Shown in pieces: positions 1 to 9,446 of a stretch of 15,347 nucleotides of DNA. A model generated the notes under the pieces. That model made no database searches. It saw nothing but the letters and a program-made list of their open reading frames with translations, and was not told where the DNA came from. The stretch is from Monoraphidium neglectum (lineage: Eukaryota; Chlorophyta; Chlorophyceae; Sphaeropleales; Selenastraceae). The stretch is taken from the NCBI RefSeq assembly GCF_000611645.1, contig NW_014012351.1:1-15347 (forward strand). Reading direction: 5' to 3'. The translations under genes and the position numbers were made by a program. Numbering within the stretch: position 1 is the stretch's first letter; each line of letters starts with the position of its first letter.

Positions 1-8
1 CCCCCCAC

Positions 9-878
9 ATGTCTGTGAGCTTGATGTAGTGGGTAGCCCTGTCTGTGATGGGCTCGTACACCTCCTCGTAGCGGTGGATGCGCTCCATGAAGTCATTGAC
101 GGCCTTTTTTGGATGGTGGGGTGTGACCATGGGTTGGAGAATTAGTGAAGGGGGGGGGGGTATGCATACATGCCAGAAGGGGGGCCGCGGATGCATGCTG
201 GTTGGGAAGTGCGTGGCAATAAACCACATTGACATGTACCCACATGCACACACACACACACACACACACAAACACGCACGCACACACGCACGGAAACACA
301 CACAGCACACACACGCACAAACACACACTCTCTCTCTCGCTCACACACACAATATCTCCGACTCATCAAAAGCCATGCACCTCCGGAGTCCCCTCCCCCC
401 ACCTGTGTCATATCCACTCCCTGGTAGTCTGGCGAGTACAGCATCTTGTTCAGGTAGTTCTGCTGCAGCACCTGGCGATTTGGGATCAAAGTCAAGGGAA
501 GTTGCCGGGCAGCAAAAAAGGATCAAACGATCGCTGACATAAAGAGGGCAGCGGTCGTGCCGTGCCGACAGCGGCGACGCCGCGGCGCGGGGCGCGTCGC
601 CAGTGGCGGCAATGACGCCGCACGTCGCGCGGGCGCGGCGCGCGACGGCGGCCGCGCGCGTCGCACCTGCGGCTCGTTGCAGATGGACTCGATGAACAGG
701 AATCGCAGCCCCGCTGCCTTGAGCTCACTCGCCTGGGGGTGGCGCGGGGTGGCCCAGGTTGGGTGCGCGTGTGACTTGACGGAGCGTGCGGAGCAGGCGC
801 AGCATGCATGGCAGTGTGAGTTTGTGTGTGTGTGTGAGTGTGAGTGTGAGTGAGAATGTGTGTGTGAGTGAGAATGTG

Positions 879-910
<32 letters not shown>

Positions 911-3481
911 CATGCACAAATAGCCAGCCAGGCCTTGTGTTTGTGGTTGTGGATGTGTGCGCATATGGAAGGGGGATCAATTGTGGGGAACGTGGAGAAG
1001 GGGAGAAGGAGGGGTGCAGCATGTGGAGGGGCTCGGCACCGCCCTGTCATGGCGGCTGCAGGCGGCTCAAGTCGAGAAGCCAAAGGCGGCCGAGCTCACC
1101 AGCACGGCCCGGCGCTCGCAAGTGCTGTTGGTGGCGTCATAGATTGCCACCTGGCAGCGGTCTTTGTACATGTGGACAAGTGTGGGCGCGCGTTCAGGGA
1201 GGCGCACGACGACAACCACCGAGCTTGTCACTCGCCATGGCCCAAGCTGCACTCCCCCTGCCTCTGTCACCCCTTCCAGTGTCCAATCACACACCCCCTC
1301 CCGCATGAACAATAAATCTTCGCAGGGGGCCTCACCCTGCACCAGGCACGAGATCATGTCCTGCAGCGCAGCCCTGAACGCCAGCTCGCGCGCCGCACGG
1401 CCCGCCTGCGAGTTGCACGGCGTGGGGTGGCTTGTGTGTATCAACGTTGGCACCCCTGGGGGTGGGTGGGTGGGTCAAAACAAGAGCCCCCATTTCTGAA
1501 AGCGGGCGCAACTCCTTCACCAATCCCCTCCAAGGTGTCCATGCAGGACGCCGCCAATGTTGAAACGCCAAGCGTCCAAACTGCTGACAAGCCCATGACT
1601 GCATCGCCCTCTCCTCCAAAGCGACCGGGGTCCCTCGAGCCCGCCTCAGCCTCGCCCCCTACCCACTGCCAGCCGCAACCACACCCCCTTGCATGCCCTC
1701 CCCCCCTCAACACATCCCCAGCCCGCGTGACCCCATGCGAGCCGCGCACCTGCCCTACGTCACCCCCGCGCCACCCCCCGCACCCCCTCACCGCGTTGTT
1801 GTGGTCGAAGAAGGACGCATCCTGCCGCTCGTCCCCGCGCTGCCTCCGGCGGTAGTTGCCCACGTTGAAGTGCGACGTGGGGTGGCCCAGCCTGAGGGAG
1901 GGGACGAGGGCGCGGGTCCATCGCGGGCCGTTCAAACGGCCGACACAGGGATTGCACCAGGGCCGGCTGCGTATAAGAGCCGCCGCACTGGACACACACC
2001 CGCCCCTCCCCGCCACCCCCGACGCCCCAGAGCCCGGCAATCCGCGCTGCTCGCGCATGTGCGGTCAAGGCCTCGCCCTGCACGTGTTTAAGGCTGGTCA
2101 AGACTACACAGCCCTGGTGGCAGCGGCCCTGACACCAACCACCGCAGCTGAGGCCCCCACCAATTGAGGTACGCCAGCAGCTTATTGCACAGGAACGTCT
2201 TGCCGCGCGCGGGCAGCCCCACCATCACCACCGCCAGCCGGCCATTGTCCACTGTCACGCCCGACGGGATGTGTGCTGCGCGTGGGCGGGACGCGCCGAG
2301 CGCAGGGGTTTGGCAACAGCAGGCAAGGGGTTGTTGCACAAGGCGCGTGGCAGCACGGGCTTGGGCCGCCCGCTTGCTCGAAATGGCAATCACGCGATTC
2401 CTCTGACCCAGGCATCAAGATTGCCTTGCACCAAGAGGTACAGTCGCCACCCTCTACGCAGCCTCATTTGGCACGGCCGACCCGGCGCTGCCGCACGGCC
2501 ACGCCCACCGTCGATGTTGCTGCTGCTGGAGGGGCCATTGGACGAGGGGTTGGAGCGCCGCCGCTCGGCCCAGAGGTCAGCCTCCGTGTAGTCCTCGCAG
2601 CCGTCGGTGCTGACGAGGCGCAGATCTTTGAAGGAGATCACCTTGCGCACGAGCTCCTGTGAACGGGGGGGTGTGAGCGTGCACATACAGAAGTGTGTAT
2701 GTGTGTGTGTGTGTTCATGCGTGCATATGTAACTGTGTGCGTGTGTGCATGCATGCATGCTCTGTGTGTATGTGTGTGTGAGAGAGAGTGTGTGTGTATG
2801 TGTTAATGCTGTTGGTGAGGCATGAGATGTGCTATGAGTCGATAGAGTCATGGTGGCAAGAGTGCAGCAGCGCAGAATGAGGGTTGGGTTGACAATGGCC
2901 AGCCCAGGTGCGGCTGTGTTCCGTGAGGAGCATGCTGCCAGCGCAGGCGTGCAGCTGTCGCTCCGGCGTGAGTTTCAGTCGCTGCTGTTTTTAGCTTGTC
3001 ACTGGCGTTGCTTTCATTTCCAGGGCAGGGTGCCCCTGCATAAAATCCCCTGTTGGCTGTGCAGTGGCGACCTCAGCAAGATGCTGCTGCTTGGACCTGC
3101 CTTAGCCGACCTGCCGAGCGACACTAAGCCAAGAGTGACAGGAAAACTGCTGCCCAACAATAGACAGTGGTGCGCTTGCAATAGAGAGCGCATCCAGCGG
3201 AGGCGGCGCCCGCGCAGCATTGCGCCAGGCCCAGGGCGCGCGATAGTCCCATCAGCTTTCCTTGGGCATGTAATGTACCCTGACCGTCAGCATGGCATAC
3301 GCAGCCCCAAGAAACCTTCATGATGGGGAGCACTTCGGCAACACGCAAGGCAATCTGCGTCGTGCCCGGACTAGCAACCCACCTTCAGCTCTTTAATACT
3401 GCTTGCTGGACGAAGAAAGCCGTCCGGCGCGCTATTAGGAGCCCCACGAAACGCGAAGCCTCCACTGCTGCTCTCGTCCAT
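9..3481 (-). CDS. F2KP: 6-phosphofructo-2-kinase/fructose-2,6-bisphosphatase, kinase half (3' end beyond left edge)
   Basis: Makes (and, in its missing C-terminal half, should break down) fructose-2,6-bisphosphate, the cytosolic signal that sets glycolysis against gluconeogenesis and sucrose synthesis. Exons in transcript order: 3481-3383, 2656-2509, 2275-2161, 1891-1792, 1405-1336, 1161-1100, 732-667, 471-403, 103-9; phases agree at every junction (274 codons plus 2 bases). Seen: Walker A GLPARGKT in exon 3, FNVGNYRR in exon 4, IYDATNST in exon 6, FIESICNE in exon 7, MLYSPDY in exon 8, YEEVYEP in exon 9. All are hallmarks of the PFK-2 domain. The start ATG at 3481-3479 has A at -3 and opens a Ser-rich exon ending at GTGGGT. 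Exons 1-2 form a short unrecognised N-terminus (about 85 residues) with no starch-binding CBM20 like that of land-plant F2KP. Odd: Cys in DATNSTCERR where the family usually has Arg. The family call is very sure; exon 1 and the end of exon 2 are less sure. Confidence 0.9.
241..352. repeat. CA/CT-rich microsatellite in F2KP intron 8
   Basis: A run of CA dinucleotides with interruptions (pure from about 247 to 271), ending in a short CT run near 329-338. It lies in the intron at 104-402 of the minus-strand F2KP gene, so the transcript carries UG repeats, about 50 bases after the donor. Confidence 0.9.
814..912. repeat. TG-rich microsatellite in F2KP intron 6
   Basis: Interrupted TG/TGAG repeat within the intron at 733-1099. 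In the F2KP transcript this is a CA-rich tract ending about 80 bases before the acceptor of the exon at 667-732. Confidence 0.9.
1926..1941. repeat. Short perfect inverted repeat in F2KP intron 3
   Basis: Arms GGCCGTT (1926-1932) and AACGGCC (1935-1941) with a 2-base gap, inside the 1892-2160 intron. In RNA it could form a small GC-rich hairpin about 35 bases upstream of the acceptor of the exon at 1792-1891. No function can be assigned. Confidence 0.6.
2509..2656 (-). CDS. F2KP: F2KP exon 2: linker before the kinase domain
   Basis: This exon starts after a CACAG acceptor and encodes ELVRKVISFKDLRL followed by an acidic and then a Ser/Asn-rich, probably disordered linker. I placed the donor at 2508-2507 (GACG|GTGGGC) because exon 3 needs one carried-over base. 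A stronger-looking donor at 2431-2430 (TTG|GTGCAAGG) leaves the wrong phase. The frame stays open past the chosen donor, so retention or an alternative donor is possible. Confidence 0.6.
2671..2804. repeat. TG-rich microsatellite at the 3' end of F2KP intron 1
   Basis: Imperfect TG/TATG/GCATG repeat with a GAGAGA stretch, inside the 726-base first intron of F2KP. In the transcript it is a CA-rich tract starting about 14 bases from the acceptor at 2657-2659. Confidence 0.9.
3383..3481 (-). CDS. F2KP: Proposed first coding exon of F2KP
   Basis: The ATG at 3481-3479 begins a 33-codon exon (MDESSSGGFAFRGAPNSA...), ending ELK before a GTGGGT donor. It joins in phase 0 to the exon starting at 2656 (ELVRKVISFKD) across a 726-base intron. 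No family homology is visible in this stretch. The support is the open frame, the Kozak-like context (caacaATGG), the phase match and the position upstream of the kinase domain. A transcript could still begin further upstream with a non-coding exon. Confidence 0.55.
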
Positions 3482-4114
3482 TGTTGAGATATAGGTGCTT
3501 AGTGTTATCAAAATTACATGCCGATCACATATGACTGTCAGCGTACGGTAGGCCTGGCTTGAGGGCAGCCTCCGCTGACCGCAAAGTGAGCAGTGCACAC
3601 ACCCGACCCGGAAACGCGGTCGCGTCAGCGCACGAGAAAGGCGTCCAAGGCCTCCTAATAGCTGGAGTCCTTGACATGAACATATGGCTCCTAAGTAGGA
3701 CCATGCTAAAGCGTGGGCATGTGCGCCACTTGAACGCATCCACCATGTTTGACCATCACAGCCCCTGTGAGTCAACGCCCGCCCTTGGATGCTTGCATTA
3801 TTCCTCACCGTCGCCCCGTAGGAGCAGGACACCAGGCGCAATTCAGACATGCATAACACGGCTTCCATTCGGGCACAAGAAGTTCAGGAAGACACACGCA
3901 CATGCTTCCATTTGAACACACATTAAAGTGCGGAAGGTGCTTGTGATGTTATGAAAGCCACAAGCGTTGGAAATGTGCAGCAAGGGGATGCATTCAATAT
4001 TCATGCTTGCTGAAGCTATTCGTGGGTTCCGTGGATAGCAATTGTGTCAAAACAGCTCTGTGTACAACGGACAGTGTCTCAGTTTCAAACAGGGCCAGGA
4101 TTAAGGGACCCAGC
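3482..4114. other. Intergenic: F2KP upstream region and LRR gene 3' flank
   Basis: No coding sequence recognised on either strand; composition is more AT-rich than the neighbouring exons. It must hold the F2KP promoter (minus strand, upstream of 3481) and the 3' UTR of the LRR gene, which ends at 4115. The only minus-strand TGTAA, the usual chlorophyte polyadenylation signal, that I found here is at 3518-3514. If it serves the LRR gene, its 3' UTR would run almost to the F2KP start. No clear TATA box was found at a sensible distance. Confidence 0.5.
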
Positions 4115-6046
4115 TCACAGGTGCACTCCGCCTGCAGCCTCCAGGCACACAAACGCGGCCGACGCACGCAGCGCATGCAGGGCGCCCTCGTCTGTTCCAA
4201 ACAGGTCCAGATTTTGCAGCCGCTTCAGCCACGCCGCGCCCGTCAGCACCTCCCCAACACCCGCGCCCACGCCGCTGCATCCCGCAACGCTGAGCCGCCG
4301 CAGAGCGCCCGCGAGCGGCGCCGCCGCGAGCGCCGCCCATGGACCCAGGTCGCGGCCCAGGCCTTCGTTCCTCGAGAGGTCCAGCTCAGCAAGCTGCGGC
4401 GCCCACGCCGCGCCTGCCACCGCGGCGACCGCCGCATCCGTCAGCGCGCTGCCGCCGCCGCCGCCGGGGGCGCCCCGCTGGCGCGCGAGGCCGAGGCGGC
4501 GCAGCGCATGCAGCGGCGCGCGCGCCAGCGCTGCCACGCCTGCGTCGGTCAGCTTGTTGCTCCCCAGCTCGAGCTCTTCCAAACGCTCCAAGCACCCGCA
4601 CGACGACAGCACCGCGGGAACGCCGCGGTCCGTCAGGCGGTTTCCCCTCAGATCGAGCGACCGCAGTGCAGGCATGCGGCCCGCCAGCAGCTCCCCCACC
4701 GCGTAATCCCCAAGCCCGGCGCCGCCCAGCGACAGCTCCTCCAGCTCGGGGAGGTCCAGGCCAGCCGCCCCAGTGAGCATCATGCCGCCCAGGCGGCAAT
4801 TGAAAAGCGCAACCCCCCGAAGCCGGCGCGCCCAGGGCGCGGACAGCAGGATTAGCAGGCCGCAAGTGTCGTTGGCGGTGGGGTCGCGCCTGCGGAGGCC
4901 CTCGCTGCTGGCGTTCAGACGCAGGCGCTGCACGTGTGGCGTCAGGTGGCGCGACAGCACCTGCGCACCCGGGTGGTCGCACATGGCGCAACGCGTGGGA
5001 GGTCAGGCGGGGTTTGGCTGAAGATGCCACGTCACGCGGCCGCCGCACCACACTCTTGGCTTCATCACGGCGGATATGGCATGGGCCATCCCAGTCGTTC
5101 ACAAATCGCACTTGGAACGCAACTCAATCGCTGCACTGCACGATGTGACGGGCACGCTGGCCACAGACTGCCAGACCAACCTTGATTTCGTGCAGGGAAA
5201 GTGCTGTCAGCTCCAGGGTCTGCAATGTGCGTGTGCGCATGTTGTGGCATCAGGGGCCACCTGAACTCGTGGCCGCGACAGCTGAGGGAGCAGGTAATGT
5301 GGCATTTAGGGGCTGGAATGAGGTGGGCCTGACAGGGAGCCGCCGTACCAGCTGGCACGGGTTTGCCCCAGCCGGGCCCTGACACGCACCTTCAGCTGCA
5401 ACCACGGCCGATTAGCCCGCCGCAACACAGTGTCGGTGGCAAAGATATCGCCGCCCGTGTCAGAGCTCGCAAGCACCTCGAGCGCTGGCAGCTGCGCGGC
5501 GGCTGCCAGAAAGGCGCAGTCCTCGCTGTCCCTGACCACCACCAGCCGGCGAAGCCCCTGCAGCTGCGCCAGCGCCGTCGTGGCTGGATGCAGGCTGGGG
5601 TTGCCCTCCGGCAGCAGCAACTGCAGGTGCGTCAGCGACGTTAGGCACTGCAGCGCATCACCAAGTGCCGCCACCTCCTCGATCGATGCAGCGAGATGCT
5701 CCGCGCCGTCCGGGACATCGTAGCAGTCGCTGTAGACCCGCGTTGCAAACGTGAGCTCCCGCAAAGCCGGCAGGCGGCCGTGTGCGGCGGCGGAGTTGAG
5801 CGCGCGCAGCTGGCGAGCGCCGGCGACCTGCAGAGCCTCGACGTGCGTGTCGACGAATGCCCTAGCAGCGCGGTCCACGACACGTATTTGACGCAAATCA
5901 TGGGGGTCGAGCAGCTCGCGTAGCAGACGCAGGGCGAATGCCTGGGCCAGCAGGGGCGGCAGGGCGCAGGTGTCGTCAGCACCCCTACTACTGCCGGGCG
6001 CTGCTGCTGCCCTGCAGAAGGGCCACACAGGTGAGTGTGACGTCAT
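4115..6046 (-). CDS. Leucine-rich-repeat protein with F-box-like N-terminus
   Basis: Exons 6046-5390 and 4960-4115, joined in phase 0 across an intron at 4961-5389 (donor AAG|GTGCGT, acceptor GCGCAG), give 500 residues and a TGA stop at 4117-4115. Residues about 28-75 (LPPLLAQAFALRLLRELL, DPHDLRQIRVVDRAARAF) resemble the degenerate F-box-like helices seen in green-algal LRR proteins. The C-terminal half carries several LRRs of the ribonuclease-inhibitor/RanGAP style (LEELSLGGAGLGDYAV, LRSLDLRGNRLTDRGV, LEELELGSNKLTDAGV, LAELDLSRNEGL). No transmembrane segment or signal peptide is evident. The likely role is protein recognition, perhaps as an SCF (CUL1) adaptor; this is inferred. The ATG at 6046 sits upstream of a possible acceptor (TTCTGCAG near 6016), so an upstream exon is possible. 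The stop also overlaps a GTGAGC donor-like sequence. Confidence 0.75.
6038..6045. promoter_or_regulatory. TGACGTCA palindrome overlapping the LRR start codon
   Basis: A perfect CRE/bZIP-type palindrome within ATGACGTCAC on the minus strand, at the proposed LRR start codon. The same octamer recurs at 13336-13343 and 14732-14739. Any binding role is inference. Confidence 0.25.
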
Positions 6047-6244
6047 TATTGTGGGTGTCCGCCAAGCAAGACAAGGTTGCTTCTACAAAGTCGGAGCTTC
6101 ATCGTCCACAAATTCAAATTTACTGCACAGATCACACCAGATCACTGGAAACCGGGTTCATGTGTGCGCTGAAGCACGATGTAATTACAAAATGTAGTAG
6201 TTCGCTGAGGAGCACTGACAATAAGCTGCGAGCAGCTCAAATGA

Positions 6245-6262
6245 TACGGTACTGGTACCGTA
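6245..6262. repeat. Perfect inverted repeat upstream of the LRR gene
   Basis: Arms TACGGTAC (6245-6252) and GTACCGTA (6255-6262) separated by TG, about 200 bases upstream of the LRR start codon. A two-fold symmetric site of this size is typical of dimeric DNA-binding proteins, but no known motif is claimed. Confidence 0.6.
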
Positions 6263-6653
6263 AACCGAGCCGGAGCGGTGCAGGCAACAGCACCGCAGCG
6301 CGGCGGCAAAGAGCGGGCAGAGCTTCATGACGGACGGAGGCAGGGCTACAGCAGTCACAGACACCACCCGATCATCCGGACGCATGATAGCAGCAGCCGC
6401 AGCAGAACTGCCGCAGCACCAGCTGCCAAACCTGCGCATTGATCGTTGAGCAGCAGTCGTACAAGCAAAACCCGCTGGATGCGTACCCTTGTTGCTGCGT
6501 GGACGCTGATGTTGTGCGTGCATTGATGGTGGTGTCTGGGGTTTGCTTCCGCACATGAGCAGCAGCCAGGGGGCCGTGCACCCCGCAAGCCAGTTGTGAA
6601 GGCGGGCTGTGCCCCGCCGATGGCAGACGCACGCATGCCTATGCGAGCTAGGA

Positions 6654-6669
6654 CAGCAGCAGCAGCAGA

Positions 6670-6700
<31 letters not shown>

Positions 6701-6703
6701 CCC

Positions 6704-6761
<58 letters not shown>
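6654..6761. repeat. CAG/CTG trinucleotide array
   Basis: An imperfect array of CAG units with AAG and CCG interruptions, ending in 19 uninterrupted CAG units (6705-6761). Read on the plus strand it would be polyglutamine; on the minus strand it would be poly-Ala, poly-Cys or poly-Leu. None of these frames shows other signs of coding, so I treat it as a non-coding microsatellite, about 600 bases upstream of the LRR start. Confidence 0.9.
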
Positions 6762-6762
<1 letters not shown>

Positions 6763-7361
6763 GGTTGAGCCGTTTGCTTGAGTATTCACGCGTTTTCTAG
6801 ATGCTTCAAAAGTCGCAGCTGGCCGCCGTCTTATCTCCCAAGCTGCGTCCGCGGGTCAACGCAAGTGGCATGCACTTGACGGACATTTGCTACGAACGCA
6901 GCTGCCAGGCACTCACCTTGACACATACTGTAATGAGGATCCTTTTTTCAACACCCAGTGGACGGCGCCACAAAGTGTGGGCATGAATGGTACACACCCG
7001 CATCCAGCGCGCTGATCGATCTTGCACACTGCAAGCCGTTTCCATGCTCACAATAGCGGCTGCGTGCGATGCTTCCGCGCCACTGTGTGAGGCGGCACGC
7101 CCGACCAGGGATGAGTCCAGCCGCACTGACAGTGCCAAAGGCATTCCCCTTGGATGACGAGTCGCAACAGGCTCTCAGTCGTGCATCCCTGCAGCACACG
7201 CATGTGACTGGGGTGGCTAGCTAACCAATGAGGGGCAGCTTTTCCCAAGGGCGTTGAATTACCTCACTCGACTACGAGTAGTTTCACATTAACTCAAAAC
7301 AGGCTTTCTGTGCACATTGAATGGCACATGCAGCCAGCCACAACACGAAACGCTTCCTTAC

Positions 7362-7612
7362 CAGCCTCATGCGCAAAGGTGTCCCCCTCCTGCGCCAAGC
7401 CCAGCCGTGCCATGAAGCGTGGGTGGGTGCCAGCGGCGCAGCTGACACCTACCCACTGTCGACGTGTCGAGGGACACCCCTAGGCCTATGCAGGTGTCCG
7501 TCAACAGAAACAGGGCCAGTCTGCCAAGTGCAGCGCGGCTCACACTCACATGCACAACGCTGCCCAGCGGAGCATGCCTGAACACCCCGTTCATCTTCAC
7601 CCCAAATACCAG
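7362..7612 (-). other. Two exon-like segments, unassigned
   Basis: Minus strand 7612-7550 follows an acceptor (TGAATGCAG), reads LVFGVKMNGVFRHAPLGSV and ends at CAT|GTGAGT. Minus strand 7441-7362 follows GGTGTCAG, reads a stretch including HPRFMARLGLAQEGDTFAHE and ends at G|GTAAGG. The splice sites and composition look genic, but the two phases do not join directly and I recognise no family. This could be part of an unannotated gene or chance. Confidence 0.2.
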
Positions 7613-8400
7613 CTGCATTCAGAGTGGTAGAAGGAACCAGCCAGTGCTGCACTCAAACAACTGCAGCCAGCACTAGGCAGTTGTCCAGCCGTCCTCGGCA
7701 CACCGCGGCAAGTGCAGTTTATAAAAACAAGATGGCACGCTGCAAGCCGCAAAGCGCAAGCAATCCCTGCAAGGAATTGTGAGGCAGGGCAGGAGGGACT
7801 GACACTGGAGATGAATTGCGGGGTTTGCGTCATGGATTTGTCCTCGGAGGCAAGGTCCTCGAGTCCTGAGGACAAAATCAGGAAATCTGGGTGAGGGGAT
7901 GCGTTCCATTGTTTAGATTCAGGCCTTTGAAAACCACACATTTGCGTGCTATAGGGGAGGACAAGCGCGCAGCCTACTTGCACATGCGGTTGGGTGGAGC
8001 TCAAGTCAATGGTCGTGGCGCTGACCATGCGCCTCGGCGGACTGTCGCTACTGTTGGATCCATCCCTTTCTAGCGTACTGTGCTGGCCACCTCTTCCAGC
8101 ATGTATGATGCCTGACATTTGCCACGTTGGAGCCAAACCGCACCATGCAAGCATGACTGATGACCGCAGCGGGTGCCGCTCGAGCACTGGATTACCTTAT
8201 TGCAATGCAGGCCGCAGCAACGGTTCTACACGCTTCATCGGATCTTTCGCTTCTACTCCAGCCTTGTCCGGGCTTTGCTGTGCTGATAGCCCGCACAGCT
8301 CGCGTGTGTTGGATTCAAGTGATCTGGAGGAGGACACTTTTGCCTGGGTGCATGTAGAAGAGGCTAAGTGGCGCTGCCTCTAGAGCCACTGCTTTCCAGG

Positions 8401-8430
8401 ATGGCGGGCAGGGGCCTGGGCCGAGGCCTG
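8401..8430 (+). CDS. CUL3: CUL3 exon 1: ten-codon start exon
   Basis: ATG at 8401 encodes [10 protein letters not shown], then a GTGAGC donor at 8431. It joins in phase 0 to [10 protein letters not shown] at 8628. Cullin-3 proteins of plants and animals also begin with a short basic stretch before the (K/R)(I)xxF motif, so the length fits. A CTTTCCAG acceptor-like sequence lies immediately upstream (ending at 8399), so a 5' UTR intron is possible. Confidence 0.7.
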
Positions 8431-9411
8431 GTGAGCGGTCGAGCCTTTTGTGCACCTGGTGCCCTCCCAATTTGCAGCAGGACAGGGACTAGCAGCTTCC
8501 GCGCTATTGGATCAGGCCTGGCCTGGCAGCTGTAGGCGGTGCGGCGCCATGCACGCCGCGCGGCGCGACGACTCCGCGCTTTGCATGGACCCGCTGCACC
8601 GTGCTCCCCCTTGTCTGCCCCCCGCAGGGCCTGAAAATAGAACCTTTCAAGCACCCGATCACAATGGATCCAAATTACGCAGGTCTGCAGCGACAATACA
8701 GCGCTGGACGCCCCGCAATGCCTTGCGCACCCCTGCCTGCAGCAGCGGCCCCCGACGGACAGGACCCATGCCTGCAATCCGGCTCAATGGTCCGCTGTGC
8801 CCGTCTGCCTGCATCGCAGACAAGACGTGGAAAGTCTTGGAGGACGCCATTCGCGAGATCCACAACCAGAACGCCAGTGGGCTCAGCTTTGAGGAGCTGT
8901 ACAGGTGCGTGTGAACAGCGGCGGGCAGGCGGCCCTGTACCCCAGGCAGAGGCGGCTGCGCGGCGAGCCTGGCGTGGCACGGGCAGCGAATCGTCACGAC
9001 TGCGCGCGCGCTCCCATCCTTGTCCATCGGGCTTCCCTGGTGCCCTCAGGAATGCGTACAACATGGTACTGCACAAGTACGGGGACCGGCTGTACAACGG
9101 CGTCGCACAGGCGCTCACGCGGCAGCTGCAGACCATAGCCGGCCGCGTCGAGGCTGCGCAGGTGCGCAGGCGCTGAAGGCGCGCCCGTGGCGGCTGTTGT
9201 TTAAGCGGGGGACAGCGCGTGGGGACACACGAGGGTCGTCAAGCAGTGAACTCCCGGCGGTGCGGCTGTGTGGCGGCGGCCCCACCATGCCCGGCGTTGC
9301 CAGAAACCCCTCCCACTCCCTGGCCCAACAGGGTGAGTCGTTCCTCAAGGAGCTCAAGGCGCGGTGGGACGACCACATCAAGAGCACGCAGATGATCCGC
9401 GACATCCTCAT

Positions 9412-9446
<35 letters not shown>

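Larger units (their letters stand above)
6047..8400. other. Intergenic region between the LRR gene and cullin-3, no confident gene
   Basis: Divergent upstream regions of the minus-strand LRR gene and plus-strand CUL3 lie here. I see no protein I recognise. Features present are an 18-base inverted repeat (6245-6262), a CAG array (6654-6761) and a TATAAAAA at 7720-7727 on the plus strand. On the minus strand two short exon-like segments with consensus splice borders occur (7612-7550, 7441-7362). Composition is less GC-biased than in the exons. A low-expression or lineage-specific gene, or 5' UTR exons of either neighbour, could be hidden here. Confidence 0.5.

Noticed and set aside
241..352. 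CRISPR-like or satellite array
   Set aside because: Simple dinucleotide repeats without spacer structure; eukaryotic intron context.
492..1083. Minus-strand open frames with His-Thr repeats
   Set aside because: They run through the TG/CA repeat of F2KP intron 6 and do not match the kinase frame outside the true exons.
2432..2508. Extension of F2KP exon 2 to the TTG|GTGCAAGG donor at 2431
   Set aside because: It leaves phase 0, but exon 3 (acceptor at 2276-2278) needs one carried-over base; the donor at 2508 fits.
4112..4120. LRR exon 2 ending at CT|GTGAGC instead of the TGA stop
   Set aside because: Possible, but T before the donor is poor and no further LRR-like exon is visible between 4110 and 3500; the stop was preferred.
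4007..4855. Long plus-strand open frame rich in Arg, Ala and Gln
   Set aside because: GC-rich shadow of the LRR exon on the opposite strand; the minus frame shows periodic LRR motifs and this one shows none.
4115..6046. The LRR/F-box-like protein as a partner of the neighbouring cullin-3
   Set aside because: F-box proteins work with SKP1-CUL1; CUL3 uses BTB proteins, and no BTB fold is visible. Adjacency alone is not evidence.
6355..6789. Minus-strand frame with a long polyalanine run
   Set aside because: The run is just the CAG array read in one frame; the rest has no recognisable domain or splice support.
7720..7727. TATAAAAA on the plus strand as the CUL3 TATA box
   Set aside because: It lies about 680 bases before the CUL3 ATG, with no evidence of a transcript start nearby; recorded only as part of the intergenic description.
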